Positions 13,570 through 21,139 of a DNA stretch of 21,995 nucleotides are shown piece by piece; position 1 is the stretch's first letter; every line of letters starts with the position of its first letter. The notes under the pieces are model-generated. The model was not told where the DNA came from and ran no database searches. It was given only the letters and a program-made list of their open reading frames with translations. The position numbers were made by a program, and so were the translations under genes. The DNA lies in the NCBI GenBank assembly GCA_001820485.1, contig MHPU01000036.1:1631-23625 (forward strand). The letters are read 5' to 3'. Origin of the DNA: Candidatus Staskawiczbacteria bacterium RIFOXYD1_FULL_32_13. GTDB lineage: Bacteria > Patescibacteriota > Minisyncoccia > Minisyncoccales > Staskawiczbacteraceae.

Positions 13570-14244
13570 TTAGTTGATTATTTTATAGCCTGATCCTCGC
13601 ACTGTTTTGAATATTTTTTTTCCACTATTTTTATAAATCTTTTTTCTTAGTTTGCTTATATACACGTCAATAATATTGCTAAATGAATCAAAATTAAAAT
13701 CCCACACATTGCTAGCTATAGCTTCTCTTTCTAGAATTTTGTCAGGATTTCTCATAAAATATTCTAAGAGTCTAAACTCTGTTAGAGTAACTGATATTTC
13801 TTTTTCATTTATAAATACAGTTTTTTCAGCAGGATTTATGGTTAAATTTCCTAATGAAAGTGTTGAAGATAGCATTACGATTGGTCTTCTTGTTATAGCT
13901 CTAATTCTAGCCAAAAGTTCATTGAAGTTAAATGGCTTTACTAAATAATCATCAGCACCTGCATCTAAAAGTGATATTTTATCCTCTGGATTGTCTTTTG
14001 CAGTTAAAATTAATATTGGGGTTTTAATGTTCGATTCTCTAATGGCTTTACAAATGTCAAAGCCATTTTTTTTTGGTAGCATCAAATCCATAACTATTGC
14101 ATCATAGTCTTGATGATGGATCTCAATTCTTTTTTGAGCTGATTCGCCATCTGTTAAACAGTCAACAGCAAAGCCTTCTCTCTCAAATCCATTTTTTAGA
14201 AGTTTAACTAAATTTTCTTGGTCTTCTATAATTAATATTCTCAT
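13570..14244 (-). CDS. OmpR/PhoB-family response regulator
   Basis: The 224-residue DNA-binding regulator has an N-terminal receiver (acid pair Glu7-Asp8, phosphorylation site Asp53 in VMDLMLPKKNG, Thr81, Lys103 in LVKPF). Its C-terminal winged helix shows SVTLTEFRLLEYFMRN, then DVYISKLRKKI and TVRGSGYKI. Its ATG lies 11 bases after the stop of the secreted epimerase-like gene, with no ribosome binding site, so it is probably the last gene of that operon. The histidine kinase at 12787-13548 ends against it in convergent orientation. It probably activates or represses the polysaccharide genes with which it is cotranscribed. All phosphorylation residues are intact. Confidence 0.95.
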   Translation of the reverse strand: MRILIIEDQENLVKLLKNGFEREGFAVDCLTDGESAQKRIEIHHQDYDAIVMDLMLPKKNGFDICKAIRESNIKTPILILTAKDNPEDKISLLDAGADDYLVKPFNFNELLARIRAITRRPIVMLSSTLSLGNLTINPAEKTVFINEKEISVTLTEFRLLEYFMRNPDKILEREAIASNVWDFNFDSFSNIIDVYISKLRKKIYKNSGKKIFKTVRGSGYKIIN

Positions 14245-14255
14245 AATTTTTTAAT

Positions 14256-16103
14256 TTATTTAGGTAACACATTAAATAATATATTTTCCGATGAATTATA
14301 TAAATTATATGTGAATGTTATTACTCCACTTGAATTAGCTATAAAATCTCCTACCGAATTTAAGCCAGCTGTTACATTGTATGTAAACCCTGGGTTTAGA
14401 TCTCCTACCAAGTGTGCAACTGCCATATCGGGAGAAGAAATAGTTTGTTCTGTCCATGATTTTCCGAAATCTCCATCTTTATTCCATTTAGTTATGATTG
14501 CAGATAATTTACCTGTAGTGGGTTTAAGCATAAGATTCATTTTTTCATAATTTATTATCGAAGCACCGGCTTTGATTTTGTTCACTGTTAATGATGATTT
14601 GTCTGGGTAAAAATCAGTTGCAATTTTTTTGATATTTTGAATTATGTAATTTTGACTATTTATTATAGTAGTTTCGCTTAAGTCATCAAAAATTTTAAGA
14701 AAGAAATTGTCTGTATCTTTGATAATATTTTTTGAATTGTATCTTTCATAATGATAATTCGTAATGTTATTTCCATTTGTAATATTAGCCAAAAATATGT
14801 TATTACTGGTATCATAATTATATATGTTTCTTTGATTTTCAAAAATGTTATTTCCTTCTATAAAATTATTTTTAGCTTGATTAAACCTTATACCCATCGC
14901 ATTATAAGTTATTGTATTATTTCTGAAAGTATTTAAATTGACAAATTTTTCTGTTTGATTGGCGGGTAAATCATTTCCTTCATATGTGTATATGCCATAT
15001 TTGGAATTGTTAGAAAAATCATTATTTTCAATTATATTGTTGGAACTTCCAACAGAAAGTCTTATACCTTTTTCGTTATATTTAGAAATATTATTTCTTA
15101 TAATGTTATCATAGCTATCAAAAATAGCTATTCCTGAATCAGAATTGTATTCAGTGGTATTATTCTCAATTATAGAATCAGTCACTTCCCTGTGTAAAAA
15201 TATGCCGTTACCATTGTTATAATTAGAACGGTTATTTGAAATAGTTATATTGTCGCATCTTTTTGAACATATTATTCCATGTTTCCCATTGCGATGAACA
15301 TAGTTATCACTAATTACTAAGTAATCTGAATCATCATGAGGATCAAGACCATACCATATATTTTCACTTACCTCATTTCCAGTAAATTTCATATTCTGTC
15401 CTCCGTAAGTATATGCTCCAAAAAAGTTGTTATGAATTCTACTGTTTATAATTCCTCCATATACATTTGTTAAATCGAAAATAGCAAGCGAATTTGTTAA
15501 TACTTTCCAGCTTAGTCCATAAGACTCGGAAGCATTAAAACCAAGATAACTAATATCGCTTCTTGCAATATCCATACGCGATTCGAGTGCAATTCCATTA
15601 TCATCTAAACGAGATCTAACTCTTATAAATGCTCTACCATTACTATAGTCTACATCTGGACTTTGAGATAATTCGTCCCAAGAAGTTATTTTAACTCCAA
15701 AAATATCAATATTTCCCCAATCAGCTGAAATGGAAATATAATCATTTAAATTAGCATTATTACTTTTTAGCCTTAGTCCATTTGTGTCGCCTTCAAACTT
15801 TTCACTATGAATTTTCAACGTAGCCCCGTTTTGCAGAATAATATTAGCCTTCAAAAGCCATATTTTGTTTGCTGAGTCTACTAGCTCTAAGGGGATATAT
15901 TTTGATCCTAACGATTTTATATCGGTTAGAGTGCAAGTTACATCGCCAAATATATATACTCTGTTGCTTGATGCTGACCACCTGATGTTTGATGAAGTAC
16001 ATGGATTGTAAACTGCTAAAGTAGAAAATGGTGTTAAGACAATTATACTTAAAAGAGTCATTGATAATGCTGATGATATAATTTTAATAATATGTTTGTT
16101 CAT
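14256..16103 (-). CDS. Secreted mannuronan C5-epimerase-like beta-helix protein
   Basis: The 615-residue protein is exported (signal peptide about 1-30, ending STLA) and forms a right-handed parallel beta-helix with many NosD/PbH1-like repeats of 22-24 residues (about 180-460). The catalytic signature of AlgG/AlgE C5-epimerases is visible: Tyr251-Gly-Leu-Asp254-Pro-His256-Asp in WYGLDPHDDSDYLVI, followed at 274 by KHGIICSKRC. These enzymes convert mannuronate to guluronate within a polymer. The upstream ISYLGFNASESYGLSW segment also resembles AlgG. Residues 495-615 form a separate Ser/Thr-rich beta domain. AAGGAAA six to eight bases before ATG gives a clear start. It lies downstream of the synthase fusion and upstream of the regulator. 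The substrate is inferred; a polysaccharide lyase of the same fold is the main alternative. Confidence 0.82.
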   Translation of the reverse strand: MNKHIIKIISSALSMTLLSIIVLTPFSTLAVYNPCTSSNIRWSASSNRVYIFGDVTCTLTDIKSLGSKYIPLELVDSANKIWLLKANIILQNGATLKIHSEKFEGDTNGLRLKSNNANLNDYISISADWGNIDIFGVKITSWDELSQSPDVDYSNGRAFIRVRSRLDDNGIALESRMDIARSDISYLGFNASESYGLSWKVLTNSLAIFDLTNVYGGIINSRIHNNFFGAYTYGGQNMKFTGNEVSENIWYGLDPHDDSDYLVISDNYVHRNGKHGIICSKRCDNITISNNRSNYNNGNGIFLHREVTDSIIENNTTEYNSDSGIAIFDSYDNIIRNNISKYNEKGIRLSVGSSNNIIENNDFSNNSKYGIYTYEGNDLPANQTEKFVNLNTFRNNTITYNAMGIRFNQAKNNFIEGNNIFENQRNIYNYDTSNNIFLANITNGNNITNYHYERYNSKNIIKDTDNFFLKIFDDLSETTIINSQNYIIQNIKKIATDFYPDKSSLTVNKIKAGASIINYEKMNLMLKPTTGKLSAIITKWNKDGDFGKSWTEQTISSPDMAVAHLVGDLNPGFTYNVTAGLNSVGDFIANSSGVITFTYNLYNSSENILFNVLPK

Positions 16104-16175
16104 AAATTTCCTTAACCCTTATATCAATAATTTGAAAAAATTAAATGAATTTCGAGCTAAATATTTTTAAATTTT

Positions 16176-18545
16176 TTAAAATAGTTTATTTTTATAAATA
16201 TTATTTTCATAAATATTATTGTAAAAAGATTTGTCGCCCATAAAAATTCCTTGATCTCCATTACTATAGATATGATTGCTATCAATAATCACATTGTTTG
16301 AATATCCACTTACAACAATTCCATATACTGTATTATCATAAAACTCATTTTCTTGAATAGTATTTGCAGTAGCCCCATAAATATATACGCCATAATAGTT
16401 ATTATGAATTTTATTATTTGCAATAGTTCCTGTTACAATATCTTTATTAAACCTTATATCATAAATTTTCCAACTTAATCCATAGTCTCCACCAACATCT
16501 TCTGTGCTTGTATTGTGTCCAAGAAAAGCGATTTCTGAATTTATTACATCCATCCTTCCACTATTTATTGATAAAATAAAACTTCGACCATCTGTATAAT
16601 TTATGTCCGGATTTTGAGTGAGTTCGTCCCAAGAAGTAATTTTGGTATTGAAAATCCCTATATTGCCATTTTCAGATTTTATCGAAACGAATCCATATTT
16701 ATCGCTTTTCATTTTTAGCCAGGAAATATTTTCATCAATAATTAAAGTAGCAAGATCGGTAACCAAAATATTTGATTTCAATAGCCATTCTTTTTGCCCC
16801 AAGTAAGTAATTTTGTCTTCAGACCTTAATAGATTATAAAGTGTAGGTATAGTTATTGCACTACCTTCGCCTCGGAGAATAATTGTATCAGAGAAGTTGT
16901 CATAACTAACAGTTGGCAGTTTATAAGAAATAAGTTTTATTGGTGTTTTGGTTAACTCATTAATTGGAATAATAATCTCTTCTTCTATTTTGATTATATT
17001 GGGATTCAAAATATTGCTTTCATTTGCTTGTAGGATTTTTTTTAAATTAACATTGTATTTTCTAGAAATACTTATTAGTGTATCTCCACTTCTTATCCTA
17101 TATCGAGCGTTATTATTTATTTCTGGTAAAATATTTTTTTGATTTTCAGTTTTTTTATTTTCTTGGATAATTTCACTTTTTGGTTTAGCTGTTTTTTTGT
17201 CTATCAAATTGTTGATTGTTAATTGTTTAGTCGGTTGATTAAAAATAAATATTTTTTTATTGTATTCTGCAGTTAAGGTTCCAATTGCCATAACCACTAA
17301 AAGTGTTGAGGCAATACTTATTGTAGATATAAATTTTTTTGGTTTACTAAAACGGTTTTTATCCCAACGTGTAATCCATCCCTGCGTCTTTATTGTAAAT
17401 AGAGCATATATTCTTATAAATGCAATTATATACGTGTTTAGTATATATATTGGCAAAATTACATAATCTTGAGGATGCCTTTTTAGATGAGGAAAAATCT
17501 TGATAGTTCTACTTATAAGCCACCACATAATTATTATGAAAACTATTATCCAATGTTTAAGATAAATTGCTAAAAATAGAGATATAGGCCCAAAAAAAAG
17601 TATGAATGGCTGTATGAAGCGATCGATGATGTATATAGCTAGAATTTTTTCTCTGCTCCAGATCCAATAACTAAATAATGATTTTAAATCCTCTCTCCAA
17701 CTGTTTCTTGCCCATCTAATTTGTTGTTTGAAAAATGTTTTAATATCTGGAGCTCCCGGAGTTTTAATCGAAATATCCATTAAATACTTAGTTTTCCATC
17801 CTTGTTTTTGAATTAATCTTGTGAGGCTTTTATCTTCTCCACTTATACATTGCTGTCCTAAAAATTTTTCATTTAACATATCTTCTACAATATTTTCAAG
17901 TGCTAATTTTCGATATATAGCTGTTCTACCGGAAAGACAGGTTAATGCATTTCCGGTTACTGCAAGAAAAGGGAATTCATTAAAATATCTGTTGCTTAAA
18001 TGAATATTGAATAATCTTTGAGCAATTGTTTTCGGATTATATACTTCTTGTCTTGTTGCAACTCCACCTATAGAATTATTGGTAAAAGGGGAAAGTATTT
18101 TTGATTTTATATTTTTATCCCATATTGCATCGCTATCTACTAAAGCAATAACTTCTGAATGAGCACTTTTTATACCAAGAGCTAAAGATGGTCTTTTGCC
18201 AGGTATATGCGTAATAATCAAAGAGCAATTTTTGTAGTTTTTAGAAAATTCATTGAATACTTGTATGTTTGCTTTATCGGTATAATCAATAACAGCAATA
18301 ATTTCATCGGGAAGATTTTGTTGCCATGAAAGTAGTGCTTTGGAAAATATTTCTGGATTTTCGTTATATACAGTAGCAACCACAGATAAAGTTAAATTAT
18401 TAGATATTTCGTTTGTTTGTTTGTAATATATAGCTACTATTTTTTTTGTAAGCCAAATTATCCAGCGCATAGCTCCGATTATACCCAACGGAAAATATAA
18501 ATATATAAGAGAAAAATAATTTTGTAATAAAATTGAAGTAGCCAT
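16176..18545 (-). CDS. GT2 polysaccharide synthase fused to LysM and inactive epimerase-like beta-helix
   Basis: The 789-residue membrane protein has one N-terminal helix (about 10-32) and a GT2 catalytic domain. Its motifs are VDSDA (136-140), SGRTAIYR (205-212), GEDKSLT (236-242) and QQIRW (274-278), as in processive hyaluronan/alginate-type synthases. Membrane helices follow (about 300-345, 361-383 and 405-425). The tail outside the membrane has a LysM domain (480-527, YRIRSGDTLISISRKY) and a beta-helix (about 580-789) paralogous to the secreted protein downstream: both share WLLK, ITSWDEL and YGLSWK. At the position of the catalytic DPHD of that paralogue, this one has VVSG (744-747), so the tail probably binds polymer rather than epimerising it. 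The protein ends abruptly within the repeats. Extrusion of a uronic-acid polymer is inferred. Confidence 0.85.
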   Translation of the reverse strand: MATSILLQNYFSLIYLYFPLGIIGAMRWIIWLTKKIVAIYYKQTNEISNNLTLSVVATVYNENPEIFSKALLSWQQNLPDEIIAVIDYTDKANIQVFNEFSKNYKNCSLIITHIPGKRPSLALGIKSAHSEVIALVDSDAIWDKNIKSKILSPFTNNSIGGVATRQEVYNPKTIAQRLFNIHLSNRYFNEFPFLAVTGNALTCLSGRTAIYRKLALENIVEDMLNEKFLGQQCISGEDKSLTRLIQKQGWKTKYLMDISIKTPGAPDIKTFFKQQIRWARNSWREDLKSLFSYWIWSREKILAIYIIDRFIQPFILFFGPISLFLAIYLKHWIIVFIIIMWWLISRTIKIFPHLKRHPQDYVILPIYILNTYIIAFIRIYALFTIKTQGWITRWDKNRFSKPKKFISTISIASTLLVVMAIGTLTAEYNKKIFIFNQPTKQLTINNLIDKKTAKPKSEIIQENKKTENQKNILPEINNNARYRIRSGDTLISISRKYNVNLKKILQANESNILNPNIIKIEEEIIIPINELTKTPIKLISYKLPTVSYDNFSDTIILRGEGSAITIPTLYNLLRSEDKITYLGQKEWLLKSNILVTDLATLIIDENISWLKMKSDKYGFVSIKSENGNIGIFNTKITSWDELTQNPDINYTDGRSFILSINSGRMDVINSEIAFLGHNTSTEDVGGDYGLSWKIYDIRFNKDIVTGTIANNKIHNNYYGVYIYGATANTIQENEFYDNTVYGIVVSGYSNNVIIDSNHIYSNGDQGIFMGDKSFYNNIYENNIYKNKLF

Positions 18546-18550
18546 TTTTT

Positions 18551-18593
18551 AAAAAATTAAGAGAAAGATTGCAGATTGCTCTGCAATCTTTCT
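18551..18593 (-). terminator. Intrinsic terminator after the dehydrogenase gene
   Basis: A perfect 14-base stem (18562-18575 with 18580-18593, loop of four) is followed on the minus strand by CTTAATTTTTT. It lies six bases before the synthase ATG, so it either separates the two genes or attenuates synthase expression. Confidence 0.8.
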
Positions 18594-18622
18594 TTGTTAA
18601 ATGCAACGTTTCGTAGTCGTTT

Positions 18623-19564
18623 TTAACGGTTTGCAACCAATGTGCCAAAACAGGGCACTCGCGGATGTGCCACGGGTTTTCCGTTGATCTTGCGAGATTT
18701 CTTCGTTAGTTTTCGGTTCTCCTCGACAGTAGTTCTCAAAATTGGCAAGTCAATGCCAAATTCGCTTTTCGCCCAGCCAAGAAAGGCCTCCGTGTCTTTT
18801 GGTAGACAGGAGCCGTCGAATGGCCCCAAGTTTTTGAGCCCGTACATTGGGTTCCAACACCCTTCGGCACTCTTGGCAACCAATTGGAAAATTCCGTCAA
18901 TATCCATATGGTCGTATTTCCCAAGTGCACCACGCATCTCGTTGAAGAATGCGATCTTGACGGCGTTGAACAAATTGTGGACGTATTTCTCGGCTTCTGC
19001 CTCGGCCAAAGTTGTGTGCACAATTGGGCACTCAGCCCAGCTGTAGATCTCGTCAACTTTTTTGCCGGATTTCCTATCCAGCTCACCGATCACGACGAGT
19101 CGGGGGTTGACGAAATCTTTTTCCGCCGAAACCTCACGTAGAAACTCGGGGTTAAAGCAAACTCCGAAGTCGCGTCCGGCCTTTTTGCCGGAGTTTTTTT
19201 CCAGCGTGGGAATGATCACTCGCTCGGTCGTGCCAGGGGGCAGAGTGGACCTTGGAACTACTACGCAGTAGCCACGATTTTTTTTCAGGGCTCCTTGCCC
19301 CAATTGCTTTGTGGCGGAAATGATGTGTTCCAAAAAGATCTTGCCATCATTAGTCGGAGTGGATACCGACATAAAGAAGGCATCAAAGTTTTGACTCTCT
19401 CCTGCCATGGATTCTGGAAGGCATGCTTTGTAGCCATTCTTCTGCAATTCATCAATGGTTTGTTGATTGATGTCACAGAAAGTGACATCGTGACCATTGG
19501 TGGAAAATCCACGTCCAGTAGCTTGCCCAACAACTCCGCTACCGACGATAGCCAGTTTGCACAT
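18623..19564 (-). CDS. Short nucleotide-sugar dehydrogenase, AlgD/UDP-glucose dehydrogenase family
   Basis: Family enzymes oxidise GDP-mannose or UDP-glucose to the uronic acid with two NAD+. Visible here: NAD motif GSGVVG (8-13), STPTNDGK, PRSTLPPGTTE, NPEFLRE, AEAEKYVHNLFNA with its conserved Lys, and catalytic Cys in GSCLPKD. The run SGKKAGRDFGV ... NPEFLRE ... VIGELD recalls GDP-mannose dehydrogenase AlgD more than typical UDP-glucose dehydrogenases (from memory). The protein stops at 313 residues; the usual 390-450-residue enzymes carry an additional C-terminal nucleotide-binding domain that is absent. A terminator follows 30 bases after the stop, so this is the natural end, not a window artefact. 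AAAGGAA is six bases before ATG. Base composition is much richer in GC than the downstream synthase. It probably supplies the activated uronate. Confidence 0.85.
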   Translation of the reverse strand: MCKLAIVGSGVVGQATGRGFSTNGHDVTFCDINQQTIDELQKNGYKACLPESMAGESQNFDAFFMSVSTPTNDGKIFLEHIISATKQLGQGALKKNRGYCVVVPRSTLPPGTTERVIIPTLEKNSGKKAGRDFGVCFNPEFLREVSAEKDFVNPRLVVIGELDRKSGKKVDEIYSWAECPIVHTTLAEAEAEKYVHNLFNAVKIAFFNEMRGALGKYDHMDIDGIFQLVAKSAEGCWNPMYGLKNLGPFDGSCLPKDTEAFLGWAKSEFGIDLPILRTTVEENRKLTKKSRKINGKPVAHPRVPCFGTLVANR

Positions 19565-19669
19565 ACCATTTCCTTTCTGATGAGACTTAGTCTAGACAAA
19601 TGTCAAACGACATTCTTTCAAAGAACTAATTTAAATATATAATAATAATCATTAAAATTGTATTAATTT

Positions 19670-19702
19670 TTTATAATAAAAAACTGCTTTTTGAGCAGTT
19701 TT
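19670..19702 (-). terminator. Intrinsic terminator after the Nudix gene
   Basis: AAAACTGCT pairs with AGCAGTTTT around a five-base loop. On the minus strand a U run (TTTTTTATT) follows. It closes the HAD-Nudix operon. Confidence 0.8.
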
Positions 19703-19729
19703 AAGGTTTTACACGATTTGAAAGAACAT

Positions 19730-20311
19730 TTACAACGATAAATAACCGTGAACCAATGCAGTGAGCACGGCTAATTTTGTAGGAGCAGATGTAATTTCTC
19801 CGCTCTTTATTAGGTCAAAGAGCGTTGCTACAGATACTTCAAATACCTCAATATCTCCTTCCGAAGCATCAAGATTTTGCTGACTTGTAAGTCGGCAATT
19901 TGTGGCAATAACCACATATTCTGAACTTGGAGATTTGCGAGGAGCAATGTGATTTGCAGTTTCTATTGCTATCACATTGTTTGGTACGTATCCTGTTTCT
20001 TCAAGAAGCTCTCTTTTACCAGCTTCTGCCCTACTTTTGTCACTTTTTTCAAGAGATCCAGCAGGGAATTCAAGAACAAAATCATCAACACCTTGCTTGA
20101 ATTGCCTAACAAGAACAACATTTCCATTTTCTGTGATGGGGCATATTATAATGCCCTCCTTTTTGCAGAAAATAGAAAAGGTTTCAGTTTTTCTAGTTTT
20201 TGGATTAGTAAAATTTTGAGTTGATAATTCAACTCCAAAACTTTTGGCAAGAACTTTTTTTTCTCCAAGCTTTTGCCATTTTTCCAGTTGCGTTTTTCTG
20301 ATCATATTCAT
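19730..20311 (-). CDS. Nudix hydrolase, ADP-sugar pyrophosphatase type
   Basis: The 193-residue enzyme should cleave a nucleoside diphosphate linked to another group, most likely ADP-ribose or another nucleotide sugar, leaving a nucleoside monophosphate. The Nudix box lies at 85-108: G85 ... R100-E-L-L-E104-E105-T-G107-Y, preceded by LEFPAGS, which is the usual ADP-sugar pyrophosphatase lead-in. The spacing from Gly to REL is one residue longer than the standard box (SLEKSDKSRAEAGK). The start ATG has AAGGAGA just upstream, overlapping the stop of the HAD gene eight bases away, so the two form an operon. A terminator follows. Substrate is not determined by sequence. Confidence 0.9.
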   Translation of the reverse strand: MNMIRKTQLEKWQKLGEKKVLAKSFGVELSTQNFTNPKTRKTETFSIFCKKEGIIICPITENGNVVLVRQFKQGVDDFVLEFPAGSLEKSDKSRAEAGKRELLEETGYVPNNVIAIETANHIAPRKSPSSEYVVIATNCRLTSQQNLDASEGDIEVFEVSVATLFDLIKSGEITSAPTKLAVLTALVHGYLSL

Positions 20312-20319
20312 TGTCTCCT

Positions 20320-21078
20320 TCAGGTTATGTCAAAGTGTCTGAGAATTTCCACAACTCCAATTTCGAAACATTTTTCTGCAATATAACCTTTTCTCTTTGC
20401 AACAATATTTTTTACTTTTATTGTTGCATTATTTGGGCAAGCTGGAATTCCGGCTATTTTGAGAATGGGAATATCACCGTCCGAATCTCCAATACACAAA
20501 ACCTGACTGGCAGGTATTTGAGTTACTTTGCAGAGAAATTTTAGGCAAGAACCTTTGTCTACACCTTTTGGCGTGATGTCTACTGCAGTTGTAGAATAGG
20601 TGACAAAGATCTTTTCAAGAACTTCAGGAGTAATTGACCTTTTTACAATTTTTGCCAATTCTTCTGTGTTCATAGTAGAATTATATGGCAATAACGAGAT
20701 AACTACTTCTTTGCTTCGAATTCGTCTTGCAATACCAGCTTCAACCAAACGCAAAACTTCGCTCTTTATTGTGGTAACCAATTGCTCATTTTCTAAAGCA
20801 ACAGGATGCGGTATCAAAACCCTGCTCTTGGGTTTAAATAAAAAAGCTCCGTTTTCCACAATGCTAGGAAAATCTTCAGGGGTAAAAGCGTTTAGCATTT
20901 TAGATAAACATTCAACAAAATCTGAGCCGCGTCCCGTTACAAATGCAAAGCGAGCAAGTTTTGGATCTTTTTGTGCCTTTTCACAATATCTTCTTATTTG
21001 TGAAATTACTTTTAGGTCATATGTTTCAGAACAAATGCATCCGTCAATGTCACTTAAAACCAACCGGATTCTGTCCAT
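20320..21078 (-). CDS. HAD-superfamily phosphatase, Cof/SPP-like type IIB
   Basis: The 252-residue hydrolase has all HAD motifs: Asp10-x-Asp12 in LSDIDGC (nucleophile and acid), Thr48 in FVTGRG, Lys175 in PKGVDKGSC and the acidic motif GDSDGD (197-202). The cap of about 95 residues between motifs II and III is the C2/IIB type, found in Cof-type sugar phosphatases, sucrose-phosphate phosphatase and phosphomannomutase relatives. DIDGC instead of DxDGT is a mild variation. It has AAGGG seven bases before its ATG, and its TGA stop overlaps the ribosome binding site of the Nudix gene. A sugar-phosphate substrate is likely, given the adjacent sugar kinase and nucleotide-sugar genes (inference). Confidence 0.9.
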   Translation of the reverse strand: MDRIRLVLSDIDGCICSETYDLKVISQIRRYCEKAQKDPKLARFAFVTGRGSDFVECLSKMLNAFTPEDFPSIVENGAFLFKPKSRVLIPHPVALENEQLVTTIKSEVLRLVEAGIARRIRSKEVVISLLPYNSTMNTEELAKIVKRSITPEVLEKIFVTYSTTAVDITPKGVDKGSCLKFLCKVTQIPASQVLCIGDSDGDIPILKIAGIPACPNNATIKVKNIVAKRKGYIAEKCFEIGVVEILRHFDIT

Positions 21079-21139
21079 TGTTTTTCCCTTGAGTTTTTAG
21101 TTTTTAAGGAACATTTGTTATTTTACATAAAATACTAAA

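Noticed and set aside
14311..14550. Plus-strand ORF opposite the epimerase-like gene
   Set aside because: It is antisense shadow in a long repetitive beta-helix gene, without a promoter or ribosome binding site of its own.
16100..16175. Possible frameshift joining the fusion protein tail to the secreted beta-helix protein
   Set aside because: The fusion ends abruptly, but the downstream gene has its own signal peptide and AAGGAAA site, and both share the same conserved domain, so these are two paralogues rather than one broken gene.
18642..19141. Plus-strand ORFs of up to 134 residues opposite the dehydrogenase
   Set aside because: They are shadows of a GC-richer gene with clear family motifs on the minus strand and show no independent motif or start signal.
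20600..21100. 166-residue plus-strand ORF opposite the HAD phosphatase
   Set aside because: The minus strand encodes a complete HAD motif set; the plus-strand product has no recognisable pattern.
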